Virus record (IMG/VR): IMGVR_UViG_3300021376_000023
Span: 31,318-95,317 of that record
DNA from: a virus
Reading direction: 5' to 3' (one strand)
DNA length: 64,000 bases
Positions 25,057 through 33,653 of the stretch are shown in pieces. The first letter of the stretch is position 1, and the number at the start of each line of letters is the position of its first letter. The position numbers and the translations under genes were made by a program. Under the pieces are notes generated by a model. That model saw only the letters and a list, made by a program, of their open reading frames with translations. It made no database searches and had not been told where the DNA came from.

Positions 25057-26211
25057 ATGCTTGATAAAAATTTATGTATTTTGCCATGGATTTCGCTTTA
25101 TATAAGAGCGGACGGCAATATTTATCCCTGTGAAAGTGTAGCCTGGCAAGGAGACGACTACTTACTTGGTAATCTAAACACAACAACACTAGAGGAAGCT
25201 TGGAACCACGATATGATGAAGAAGCTTCGGCTTAAAGTTATTACCAATTCTACATGCGAACTGTCTAATGAAGAGAAAAATTCTTGCATGTACCTTATAA
25301 ATCATTCTCTTTATGAAGACGTATATAAAAATTACAAAAACGAAACAAAGTCAGACGGAAGTTATAAAGTTGATATAAAAGCATTATTTTTAGAAAGATC
25401 CAATCTTTGTAATCTTCAATGTTTATATTGTTGTGATGTTAGTAGCTCTAGCTGGGAGCGAAAAAATAAAACCAATATAATGAAAATTAGTGATACTGTT
25501 TATGATTTAAAAGTGCTACCTATAACAAACAATCTTAGAGAATTATTTTTATCTGGCGGTGAACCGGTTATTAACAAATACAATAAAAAACTCTTACAAC
25601 ATTTAATTAACCATAATCCAAATATAGAATTAGGAATGGCAACGAATTTAACTTATAATTTTGAACTATATGAAGAGTTTTTTAGTTTATTAGAAAAATT
25701 TAATAATACTAAAGTTTTTTGTAGTGTAGACAGCTCAGAAACTCGACACGATTTTATTAGAATCAACTCAAATTGGAATACCGTAAAAACCAATTTAAAT
25801 AAACTTAAAAACTATAAAGTAAGAATATATTTTAATAGTGTTATATCTTTATTAAGTGCTTTCTACTTAAAAGAATTTCACGAAACTTTAATTAATATGA
25901 AGATAATAGGCATTGACGGTATTCGATATATTAATTTGACTGGTCCAGAAGAACTTTGTATACAGTCGCTTTCGTTTAATAAGAAAAAAGAACTTAAAGA
26001 GTATCTTATTAGCTACATTAATTTTTTAAAAGAAAATGAAAATTTATCTAATAATATAGATTTATATCCAAACAATAACAAGCCTTCTCAGGCTGCAGAC
26101 AATATAATAAAATTTTTATTTAAAAAACTAGGTAATAATAATTATATAGACAATTTGTCTAAATTTGTATCTATAGATACTATTAAAAAACACTTTGACA
26201 GATTACTCTAA
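25057..26211 (+). CDS. Radical SAM protein with N-terminal cysteine domain
   Basis: The protein has 384 residues. CILPWISLYIRADGNIYPCE and LGNLNTTTLEEAWN form a SPASM/Twitch-like start with Cys ligands, placed before the core. The radical SAM core has CNLQCLYC (residues ~118-125), FLSGGEPVIN and MATNLTY. It is clearly related to the protein at 27148-28383 in order and motifs (both begin CILPW), so they arose by duplication. The substrate is unknown; sugar or peptide modification in surface-glycan synthesis is the best guess. TAAATA lies 4 nt before the ATG. Confidence 0.8.
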   Translation: MLDKNLCILPWISLYIRADGNIYPCESVAWQGDDYLLGNLNTTTLEEAWNHDMMKKLRLKVITNSTCELSNEEKNSCMYLINHSLYEDVYKNYKNETKSDGSYKVDIKALFLERSNLCNLQCLYCCDVSSSSWERKNKTNIMKISDTVYDLKVLPITNNLRELFLSGGEPVINKYNKKLLQHLINHNPNIELGMATNLTYNFELYEEFFSLLEKFNNTKVFCSVDSSETRHDFIRINSNWNTVKTNLNKLKNYKVRIYFNSVISLLSAFYLKEFHETLINMKIIGIDGIRYINLTGPEELCIQSLSFNKKKELKEYLISYINFLKENENLSNNIDLYPNNNKPSQAADNIIKFLFKKLGNNNYIDNLSKFVSIDTIKKHFDRLL

Positions 26212-26448
26212 AATATCGCCATAATTTTTGGAATAAGAAAAAATACTTCCAAAAAACTTTTTTTGATTAAAATTATAATAGGCTATAAATTCTTTATCTT
26301 CAGTGGTGTAATTAATTGCAAAGATATTTTTACCTAGAACACTTTTGTAGAAATTGCCGCTAATTTTTTGTTTTGTGCTTATTTGTTCGGCTAAAAAAGT
26401 ACCATTATCATTTAAATTTATTATCTCATCTCTTGTCTTAAATACCAT
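26203..26448 (-). CDS. Small hypothetical protein of the glycan island
   Basis: The protein has 81 residues and is predicted mostly beta: TRDEIINLNDNGTFLAEQI, NIFAINYTTEDKEFIAYYNF. The end overlaps the radical SAM gene tail to tail by 9 bases. Repeated short strands with KEFI turns recall the middle of the hypothetical protein at 22182-22871, but the similarity is weak. No function is suggested. Confidence 0.45.
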   Translation of the reverse strand: MVFKTRDEIINLNDNGTFLAEQISTKQKISGNFYKSVLGKNIFAINYTTEDKEFIAYYNFNQKKFFGSIFSYSKNYGDILE

Positions 26449-26504
26449 AAACGTATTTAGATGTATATCATTGATTACAACTAGGTTTATATTATAATTA
26501 ATTT

Positions 26505-27173
26505 ATGGTCAAAACTATGGTTATAGTTCCTCATGGAGATGATGAAATATTAGGCTTTTATGGGGCTATAAAAAGAAATTTAGAGCAGAACAATCATGTT
26601 AGTGTTGCGTTTATTATGGGGCCTAAGAACCTAACTAACGAAAGGAACACTCATCAATTTCACACTATAGAAAAAGTTAAAGATAAGTTAGGTTATAACG
26701 AGGTGTTTTATCTAGATATTTTTAACGAACACAATATTCATTCAAATAAGCTCGAGCTCATCACAAGAATAGAAGAACTTGTATCTAATAATCATATAGA
26801 TATCGTTTACACCACCCACTGGGGTGACAACCATCAAACACATAAATTATGCTATGAAGCGGTTGTTGCAGCCATAAGACCTATAGGGCCATGTAAAGCA
26901 TCGAGACTAATTACAGGGGAGATTATATCCTCTACAGATCAAGCCCCGCAAACAGAAGCACATAGCTTTATCCCTAATATATTTTTGGAATTGTCCGAAC
27001 AAGAAATAGAGGAAAAGATTAATCTTTTGAAAATGTATGAATATGAATATATGCAAACCCCTCACCCTAGATCTGAGTGGGGGCTAAAAGCGGTAGCTAG
27101 CTTTAGAGGTATACAAGCAGGTGTTAAATACGCTGAAGGATATTTTTGTGCAAGAGAAATCATTAAAAAATAA
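26505..27173 (+). CDS. PIG-L/LmbE family N-deacetylase
   Basis: The protein has 222 residues. VPHGDDEILGFYG is the PHxDDE zinc-binding motif of this family, and YTTHWGDNHQTHK carries the later H-x-D-H-x-x-H motif. Members remove N-acetyl groups from GlcNAc-containing substrates (GPI precursors, mycothiol, bacillithiol, antibiotics). Within the island it would free an amino group on a sugar, which could then be modified further, for example by the amidinotransferase or asparagine-synthetase-like enzymes. That chain is inference. Confidence 0.85.
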   Translation: MVKTMVIVPHGDDEILGFYGAIKRNLEQNNHVSVAFIMGPKNLTNERNTHQFHTIEKVKDKLGYNEVFYLDIFNEHNIHSNKLELITRIEELVSNNHIDIVYTTHWGDNHQTHKLCYEAVVAAIRPIGPCKASRLITGEIISSTDQAPQTEAHSFIPNIFLELSEQEIEEKINLLKMYEYEYMQTPHPRSEWGLKAVASFRGIQAGVKYAEGYFCAREIIKK

Positions 27174-28383
27174 CATAGAACAAATTGTAAATCAAAAGCA
27201 TTTTTGTATTTTACCGTGGGTACATTTATATCATTTTACTGATAAAAAAGTATATCCATGCCCTGTTATGGGTGCATGGGGAGTCAACTCATTAGGCAAC
27301 ACTTCTGATGATATAGAAAAATTATGGAATAGTGAGCATCTTAAAGAGATAAGACGCAAGATGCTTAACAACGAAGCAATACCTTTTTGTAATAGAAACT
27401 GTAATGATTCTATAAACTCGTGCAAAAGACATTTTGGATTAGAGCTCATAGACAAGGCATCCTCAGCCATTCTAAATACCAAGCCTGATGGAAGTGTCGA
27501 CCCTATAAACTTTATTGCGTGGAATATTATAGAATCAAACAAATGCAATTTTAAATGTAGTTATTGCAATGTAAAATACTCTAATCGATTTGGTGAAAAA
27601 TTAGAGACGTTCTCAGATACAGAGGCCATGAAGGATAAGATATTTCCATATCTTGATAATATAGAAGAACTTTGGCTAGCATCTGGGGAGTCAGCCATAC
27701 AAGACAGCTATTATGATATTCTAGAAGAACTTATTACAAGAAACCGTACAGATATAAGATTGTTTTTTATCACTAATATGAGTGTTGTAAATTATAAAGG
27801 TAGAAATATTTTTGAAATACTGAGCAAATTTAAAAATGCAGTAATATTTGGAAGTATAGATGATAGGGAATCTAGACTTGAATACATAAGGTTTGGAAGT
27901 TCTTACAGTAAGATATTAGAAAATAGAATAGAGCTTTTAAAATATCCTAGTATTAAGTTTTACTTGCAACCTGTAATTAGTATATTTAATATTTTCTCTT
28001 TTCCAGATTTTCATAGAGATTGGTATAATCGAGGTCTTATAGGGGCTGACGAAGTAAGATATTATGTATTAGATTCTCCTTCATATCTTCAAGCCAACAT
28101 TTTGCCTTTAAAATATAAAAACAAACTTTTAGAAAAATGGCGCGGCTATCAACAATGGATAAAGGACAACTTAACTGATAAGGTAGATACATACCCTAAC
28201 AGATGTAACCCCGTTAACTTTATTGACACACTTATAAACCATATAAGCGTACCAAAAGATAATTTAGAGCTACAGCATTTTTTTACTTTTATAGATGAAA
28301 ATGATAAAAAGACCGGGCTTGCTTTTAATAATGTTTTTAATGAATATGGAGATATCAAATGCATTTCAAAGAAATATTTTTAA
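27148..28383 (+). CDS. Radical SAM protein, paralogue of 25057-26211
   Basis: The protein has about 411 residues. I prefer the GTG at 27148, which has AAGGA 8 nt upstream. An earlier GTG at 27121 would lie deeper inside the PIG-L gene. HFCILPWVHLYHFTDKKVYP plus C and LGNTSDDIEKLWN repeat the layout of the previous radical SAM protein. The core has CNFKCSYC near residue 133. In the SAM motif GGEP is changed to SGESAI (ASGESAIQD), which is unusual and may alter SAM contact. The overlap with the PIG-L gene suggests coupled translation. Confidence 0.75.
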   Translation: MQEKSLKNNIEQIVNQKHFCILPWVHLYHFTDKKVYPCPVMGAWGVNSLGNTSDDIEKLWNSEHLKEIRRKMLNNEAIPFCNRNCNDSINSCKRHFGLELIDKASSAILNTKPDGSVDPINFIAWNIIESNKCNFKCSYCNVKYSNRFGEKLETFSDTEAMKDKIFPYLDNIEELWLASGESAIQDSYYDILEELITRNRTDIRLFFITNMSVVNYKGRNIFEILSKFKNAVIFGSIDDRESRLEYIRFGSSYSKILENRIELLKYPSIKFYLQPVISIFNIFSFPDFHRDWYNRGLIGADEVRYYVLDSPSYLQANILPLKYKNKLLEKWRGYQQWIKDNLTDKVDTYPNRCNPVNFIDTLINHISVPKDNLELQHFFTFIDENDKKTGLAFNNVFNEYGDIKCISKKYF

Positions 28384-29201
28384 ATTTTTATAATTCTTTA
28401 CCCATACAAAAGTTTATTAAGAATATTAATAATATTGGTAGGGGGGTTAAAGATATTAATCAAACAGGGTTTCCCTCTAAGCTTTCTACACTAATATCTT
28501 TTAACTTTAAAGAAAATAAATTACTAAATTTTAAGATCTATTGTGAAATATTTAGAAAATTTAAAAAGTACGAAATCTTAAAGTTCTTACCAACAGACAA
28601 AGACTTTAACTACTATTTTAGTTATTGGGACAACACCCTTTCATCTAGCCTTTGCTTTGGTATAAAAGTAGACAAAGACCATCTACCCACTCAATATTTT
28701 CATATTAAATTAAACCGTGTAATAAAAGAATTTACAGAGTGTAAAATTTATAAGGAAAGGCCAACTTTTAAGAGAACGGGCATTTCATTTGAGTATACTG
28801 GTTCTTCTGTTAAAAAGAAATACTATTTTTACTTTACGGAAAGTGATGACATAGAGTATTTTAAGCAAAAATATAATCTAACATTAGACGGGGGGTGTAT
28901 TGATCATATAGAATTTACAGAATTTGATAACGGTGATCAAAAAATAATAGTAGTATATTCATATAAAAACGAGGCTGCTTACTCTAATATTCAAAAAACT
29001 TTTTTTCATCATACTTTAATTAAAGACTGTGTAGAATACTTTACCCAAGACCACGACCTCTTACCTTGTTACTTCGGTGTCTATAAAAACAATACAATTG
29101 CACTGTATTGGAGCGTTACAGAAAAAGAATTAAAAAATGTAGTAAATATAGATCCGCTAGCCTTTAAAAATAAATTAGAAAAATTACTCGATAAAGTATG
29201 A
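28359..29201 (+). CDS. Hypothetical protein between radical SAM and amidinotransferase genes
   Basis: The protein has 280 residues. It starts 25 bases before the previous stop with GGAG 8 nt upstream, and its stop overlaps the amidinotransferase start (ATGA). The pairing on both sides suggests strictly co-made proteins. The sequence is beta-rich with aromatic strands (YYFSYWDNTLSSSLCFGI, KKYYFYFTESDD, IALYWSVTEKEL), which would suit a barrel-shaped enzyme. I could not match it to a family with confidence. Confidence 0.5.
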   Translation: MHFKEIFLNFYNSLPIQKFIKNINNIGRGVKDINQTGFPSKLSTLISFNFKENKLLNFKIYCEIFRKFKKYEILKFLPTDKDFNYYFSYWDNTLSSSLCFGIKVDKDHLPTQYFHIKLNRVIKEFTECKIYKERPTFKRTGISFEYTGSSVKKKYYFYFTESDDIEYFKQKYNLTLDGGCIDHIEFTEFDNGDQKIIVVYSYKNEAAYSNIQKTFFHHTLIKDCVEYFTQDHDLLPCYFGVYKNNTIALYWSVTEKELKNVVNIDPLAFKNKLEKLLDKV

Positions 29202-30292
29202 AATGTGTTAATAGCTATAATGAATGGGATCCTTTAGAGGAGATTATTGTTGGTAATGGATTTCCAGCAGATCTTCCTTCAGATGATCTGGGGTTTAAAT
29301 TCTTTTTTCATGATAATCTTTTAGGACCAGATGGCGCATTATATGCAGGAAGATGGTATTTAGAAAAGAGATATATTGAAGAATTAAGAGAGGATTTAGA
29401 GTCATTTGTCAATATTTTAAAACAAAGAAATATTACTGTAAGAAGGCCTAAGGAACCTGCAGGACCTCATGAAGTGAAAACGCTTTGTTGGTCATCAAGC
29501 AACTATCCTGCTCTCAATGTTCGAGATCTTACACTAGTAGTAGGTAATGAAATAATAGAAACATCTGTATTGGCACGGTGGCGTCAATTTGAAAACGATT
29601 ATCTTAAGCATTTATTCTTAGACTACTTTAAGAGAGGGGCTAAATGGACGGCTGCCCCAAGGCCCTTAAGTACTGATAAGTCTATAGATTATTCTAGAGT
29701 AGAGCAAACACCAGAAATAAAAAAGTATTATGATACTCTTAAACAACAAGAACATAGTAATCTAGATTGTGGGGTAGAGATAATGTTTGATGCAGCAAAT
29801 TGTATTAGAATGGGCAACACAATAATGTTTAACGCGCCAACTGAACATGAGAGATTGGGCGCAGAGTGGCTACAGAGACATCTAGGTAAAAAATATAAAG
29901 TATGGACCGTTAATATATTTGATAACCATATAGATTCTTTATTTCTTCCTATTCGCCCGGGGTTAGCAATCTTAACCCTCCCCATAAAGCACAAATTGCC
30001 TGAGCCACTAAGAAAATGGGATATTGTCTATGTTCCTTCTTTACTAGAGCCGCACAAAACCCCTGATTATATGCCTATTGCATCAGAGAAAATATTTTGT
30101 AACCTGCTCTCTCTTTCACCGAACGAAGTCATATGTCAGCCAGAATATTATGATATTTTATCTAAAAGGCTAAAACCATTTAAAGTAGAGGTAACACCAA
30201 ACAGATTAAGACATAGTCGATTATTTGGTGGAGGACATCATTGTCTCACACTGGATATAAGAAGAAAGGGCAAATTAGAAAATTATTTCTAA
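29198..30292 (+). CDS. Arginine:glycine amidinotransferase-like protein
   Basis: The protein has 364 residues, close to AGAT-type enzymes. NSYNEWDPLEEIIVGN is the family start. FDAANCIRMGNTIMFN (about residue 196) gives the catalytic Asp, NHIDSLFLPIRPGLAIL (about 244) the His, and SRLFGGGHHCLTLDIRRKG (about 348) the Cys nucleophile. The triad of the GATM family is thus intact. These enzymes move an amidino group from arginine to an amine (glycine, or 4-aminobutyrate-like acceptors in CyrA/SxtG). In this island the acceptor may be an amino sugar or an amino acid on a glycan. Confidence 0.85.
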   Translation: MKCVNSYNEWDPLEEIIVGNGFPADLPSDDLGFKFFFHDNLLGPDGALYAGRWYLEKRYIEELREDLESFVNILKQRNITVRRPKEPAGPHEVKTLCWSSSNYPALNVRDLTLVVGNEIIETSVLARWRQFENDYLKHLFLDYFKRGAKWTAAPRPLSTDKSIDYSRVEQTPEIKKYYDTLKQQEHSNLDCGVEIMFDAANCIRMGNTIMFNAPTEHERLGAEWLQRHLGKKYKVWTVNIFDNHIDSLFLPIRPGLAILTLPIKHKLPEPLRKWDIVYVPSLLEPHKTPDYMPIASEKIFCNLLSLSPNEVICQPEYYDILSKRLKPFKVEVTPNRLRHSRLFGGGHHCLTLDIRRKGKLENYF

Positions 30293-30299
30293 TTAATAT

Positions 30300-31169
30300 A
30301 TGCTCTACAAGTTGGCACAAAAACTATCCTTAAGGGGAATTATTATAAAAATTAGTTTTATTAATAATGGTATTGCTATCTTTAGAACTGTTTGTAATAG
30401 TAAGCATGCAGACTTATTTGGGTTGAAAGGTTCAGATTCTGAATTTACAGATATTATTACAGAGCAGCCCGTAGAGTTCGATGAAAACTCTGTTACATGT
30501 CTAGAGTATCTTTATGTTCCTAAGCATATTTTTTTAGATGATTTTGAAAAAAATACCGAATATACAAATTTATTTGGGGAAGATTTTCTTATAAAGAGTA
30601 AACATTATATCGAAACTACAACTAAAAAAATTCAAGAAGAGCGGGCCAGATTTATAATGTACTCTTCCGAACAACTAGAACCTTGCAACCGATTTTCTAA
30701 TGATTTGCTAGATGATTATTATTATATGAAGTTTTACCCTGAAAAGCGAGATAATATTTCAAGAGAAATTGTTTATGATAAAATTAAAGAAGATATTATT
30801 AAAAAGTACTTTCTTATTAAGGATTCTGATAATAGAAAAATAAAAGGAGCTTTTAGAAGGCTTGGTATTACAAACGCTGCAGAGCAAATAAACGATCCAG
30901 ATTATATTAATGCGTTTAAGAATATATGGTATAGCCTTATAGAAGAACAAAAAGAAGAGCAACTCTTACAGTTGGATACGGCCAAACAAAATATTCTAAA
31001 AGCCGAGGGTGTTGATAAAGAGGATTTTTTACAGCAATGTGATATACTTGAATTAATGATCAAACAAATAGATAAAACTGTTCTATTAGGTTGTAATTCT
31101 ATCAGTGAAATTATTAAAACCTGGCCCAGCTATCTTCAACCTGAACCATATTACATAGACAATGAGTGA
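30300..31169 (+). CDS. Hypothetical protein sharing a C-terminal domain with 18171-19109
   Basis: The protein has 289 residues and is charged and helical in the second half. The C-terminal ~90 residues (NIWYSLIEEQK...ILELMIKQIDKTV then ISEIIKTWPSYLQPEP) match the end of the protein at 18171-19109. The N-terminal halves differ, so the shared part is a domain. The stop overlaps the GT32-like gene by 8 bases. No function is known. Confidence 0.55.
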   Translation: MLYKLAQKLSLRGIIIKISFINNGIAIFRTVCNSKHADLFGLKGSDSEFTDIITEQPVEFDENSVTCLEYLYVPKHIFLDDFEKNTEYTNLFGEDFLIKSKHYIETTTKKIQEERARFIMYSSEQLEPCNRFSNDLLDDYYYMKFYPEKRDNISREIVYDKIKEDIIKKYFLIKDSDNRKIKGAFRRLGITNAAEQINDPDYINAFKNIWYSLIEEQKEEQLLQLDTAKQNILKAEGVDKEDFLQQCDILELMIKQIDKTVLLGCNSISEIIKTWPSYLQPEPYYIDNE

Positions 31170-31908
31170 AACAATTAACTTCTTCTGGTTAGGAGACAAG
31201 CTTGGATTATTAGAGCAGCTATCATTGAAGTCATTTTTAGACCATGGACATAAAACAATTCTATGGGCTTACAATATCAAATGCCACGGGGTGCCTTCAG
31301 GTGTCATTGTTAATAATGCTAATGAAATACTTTCCGAAGATCGAATATTTAAATATACCGGTAACGGCGATTGTCGTGTAAATAGTATCGGTGGGTTTTC
31401 TGACTTATTTAGATATTATCTTTTGAATAAAGTTGGCGGGTGGTATTGTGATATGGATGTTACCTGTCTAGCCCCTTTCAATAATATTAATCAGGAGTAT
31501 GTTATAAGACCTCATAAAAATACTAAAATTGTTGGTAATATCCTTAAGACCCCTAACAATAATAGTTTTCTAGAAGATTGTATAGCTGAAACCGAAAGAC
31601 TTGTCGATAAGGATAACGATAGATGGATTAAACCATTAGAGATATTAAGAGATTGCGTATACAAGCACGGTATTGATAAGTTTATTGTTCAAAAAGATTG
31701 GTTTGGTAATGATGATATTGAGGAGATAAGAAAAATGTTAAACATAGGAGTATTCACCAAATATATTAATTTACCTAAGTATGCTATTCATTGGTGTAAT
31801 GAGGCAATTTCTACTGGTCGCTGGGACTATTCTATAAAGCGAGATTTTAATAAACCATTGCCTACTACTCTATTTTATAACCTATTAAAAAAACATGAAC
31901 TCTTGTAA
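31162..31908 (+). CDS. Glycosyltransferase with DXD sugar-binding motif (GT32-like)
   Basis: The protein has 248 residues. GGFSDLFRYYLLNKVGGWYCDMDVTC carries the A/S-D-x-x-R-Y-x-x-L-x-x-x-GG-x-Y-x-D-x-D signature of the Gly_transf_sug/GT32 family (Och1- and toxin-like GT-A fold). AIHWCNEAISTGRWD near the end matches the family's C-terminal W-x-H region. The donor sugar is not predictable. It overlaps the previous and next genes by 8 and 14 bases, so it belongs to one operon with the GT8. Confidence 0.85.
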   Translation: MSETINFFWLGDKLGLLEQLSLKSFLDHGHKTILWAYNIKCHGVPSGVIVNNANEILSEDRIFKYTGNGDCRVNSIGGFSDLFRYYLLNKVGGWYCDMDVTCLAPFNNINQEYVIRPHKNTKIVGNILKTPNNNSFLEDCIAETERLVDKDNDRWIKPLEILRDCVYKHGIDKFIVQKDWFGNDDIEEIRKMLNIGVFTKYINLPKYAIHWCNEAISTGRWDYSIKRDFNKPLPTTLFYNLLKKHELL

Positions 31909-32695
31909 TATAGCGTTTGTAACTACGTTAAGCGATGATTTTTTGCCTGGAGCGGTTGCAGCAATTAAAAGCCTCATTAAAAATACCCCTACATTTAGCT
32001 ACCCTATAATAATCTTAGAGTGGGGAGGCTTATCTGATTATAATAAAAGCTTACTTAAGAAAATATATAAAAATATTTCTTTTAAACATGTAGACTCTAA
32101 TAACTACCCTGAGTATCAATCCGGTGAAAATAGAGTTTGGAATTATAATTTTAACTATAGATATGATATATTTTTACTCGATAAATTTGATAGGATAATT
32201 TTCTTTGATTCTGATATAATTTTTAATATAGATATATCCAAATTGGCTAAGATAAAATGTAATTTTGGTGCTGTTCCAAGGTCTAGAGGGACTAATGTTC
32301 AGATAGGAAAAAGACCGGGGTTTAATGCCGGCTTAATGATTATTGGGAAGAAGTTTTTAAATAAAGAAACCCGGGATAGTTTAATAAAGCTTTCTAAGCA
32401 GCCAGCTATTTTGGATATCCGTGTAAAAAAACAATTATGGATAGGAAATGAGCCCATTCTAAACAATTTCTTTAAAACATTTACCAAATTACCAAAAAAA
32501 TATAACTTGTGTATAGATGATATAAAGCCAAAAATTAATTTACTAGACTATAATATACATTATATTGGTAAACGTAAGCCGTGGAATAATTCTATAGATA
32601 GTTACGCCACTAACAAATTAGCATCAAAATACGGACAGTTCTTTGCAGTTCTTACGTCTAAAAAGCTTGTTAATTTATATAAAAAGTATACTTAA
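31895..32695 (+). CDS. Glycosyltransferase family 8 (second copy)
   Basis: The protein has 266 residues. RIIFFDSDIIFNIDI is the DxD motif, GFNAGLMIIGKKFLN the acceptor loop, and IHYIGKRKPWNNS the H-x-G-x-x-KPW end. NFNYRYDIFLLDKFD precedes the DxD, as in the GT8 gene at 20467-21288. The two share family features but are well diverged. It is co-transcribed with the GT32-like gene. Confidence 0.85.
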   Translation: MNSCNIAFVTTLSDDFLPGAVAAIKSLIKNTPTFSYPIIILEWGGLSDYNKSLLKKIYKNISFKHVDSNNYPEYQSGENRVWNYNFNYRYDIFLLDKFDRIIFFDSDIIFNIDISKLAKIKCNFGAVPRSRGTNVQIGKRPGFNAGLMIIGKKFLNKETRDSLIKLSKQPAILDIRVKKQLWIGNEPILNNFFKTFTKLPKKYNLCIDDIKPKINLLDYNIHYIGKRKPWNNSIDSYATNKLASKYGQFFAVLTSKKLVNLYKKYT

Positions 32696-32698
32696 TAT

Positions 32699-32887
32699 AT
32701 GGAACTAGATGATATATTAGCGTTTTTTAATGAAGATGCTTTATGCCCAGAAAACATTAAAAATTGTAGATCTCTTAGAGATGCTTACTTTAAAGAGTAC
32801 AATGGCCTTTTAAACAAAAAATGTGAACATTGTACTTTAGTATCCTTGAGAGACAAGTATATTAAAATTATTTCTCAAAATGAATAA
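32699..32887 (+). CDS. Small cysteine-containing hypothetical protein
   Basis: The protein has 62 residues with Cys at about 16, 23, 42 and 45 (the last two as CEHC). They could hold one zinc ion, giving a small zinc-ribbon-like fold. The ATG follows the previous stop by three bases, and the stop overlaps the next ATG. A partner of the dehydrogenase-like protein that follows is possible. No family is recognised. Confidence 0.5.
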   Translation: MELDDILAFFNEDALCPENIKNCRSLRDAYFKEYNGLLNKKCEHCTLVSLRDKYIKIISQNE

Positions 32888-33653
32888 GATTCTAATTGTA
32901 GGCAAGGGATATGTGGGCTCTGCTGTTGTATCTATATTTAAAAAAGATGAATGTGTAATAGTAGACCCAAGATATAGTAGAATAAAACTAGAAGATTTAA
33001 AAGGTCAAAAATTTAAAACAATTTTTGTTTCGCTGGACACTCCTAAAGAAGACAATTTTTACTTACTTCAATCTGTTGTTAAGAAAATAAACAAACTATT
33101 ACCTGGTAATATTGTTTGCTGTAAATCAACCGCGCTTCCTTTAATTTATGAAAAAATAGAACGGGTCAACAAGAACATTTCTGTAATACATTATCCAGAA
33201 TTTCTCTCGCACCGCACTAATATAAAAGATTTTAAGACCCAGAAATTTATTATCTTAGGCGGTTCAAAATCTAGCTGTATAGTGGTAAGCAGCTTGCTTA
33301 AGAGCCGACTTAAAAAGGTTAAAAAAGTCATTTACACCGATATTAAAACAGCTTCATTGGTCAAGTATGCTAGTAATTCGTTTTTGGCATCAAAGATAAC
33401 TTTTTTTAATGAGCTTTATAAAATTTTTAAAAAGAGCAAAATCAAATCTACCTTTAGTACTTTTGTAGAGATTTTATTAAATGATAACAGAATAGGCAAA
33501 TCACATACAGTTGTACCAGGTACAGACGGTAGATTTGGATGGGGTGGGCATTGTTTTAATAAAGATATTTTACATTTATATAGATTTTCTAATAGCAAGT
33601 TGTTAAAATATATTTTTAATCTAAACAAACAACACAGAAAACTTTATGTATAG
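32880..33653 (+). CDS. UDP-glucose/GDP-mannose dehydrogenase-like protein, short form
   Basis: The protein has 257 residues, against ~400 for full-length family members. ILIVGKGYVGSAV is the NAD-binding Rossmann loop, and SLVKYASNSFLASKITFFNE is the central helix with the KxxxN residues. PGTDGRFGWGGHCFNKDI is the G-G-x-C-F-x-K-D motif with the catalytic Cys. The C-terminal UDP-sugar-binding domain is missing. It may be a minimal dehydrogenase making a uronic acid, or a diverged relative with a new substrate. The stop overlaps the next ATG. Confidence 0.75.
   Translation: MNKILIVGKGYVGSAVVSIFKKDECVIVDPRYSRIKLEDLKGQKFKTIFVSLDTPKEDNFYLLQSVVKKINKLLPGNIVCCKSTALPLIYEKIERVNKNISVIHYPEFLSHRTNIKDFKTQKFIILGGSKSSCIVVSSLLKSRLKKVKKVIYTDIKTASLVKYASNSFLASKITFFNELYKIFKKSKIKSTFSTFVEILLNDNRIGKSHTVVPGTDGRFGWGGHCFNKDILHLYRFSNSKLLKYIFNLNKQHRKLYV

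Noticed and set aside
32880-33653. Frameshifted or truncated full-length UDP-glucose dehydrogenase
   Set aside because: The downstream frame encodes a well-formed membrane protein with an overlapping start and no remnant of the missing domain is seen, so the short form seems genuine.
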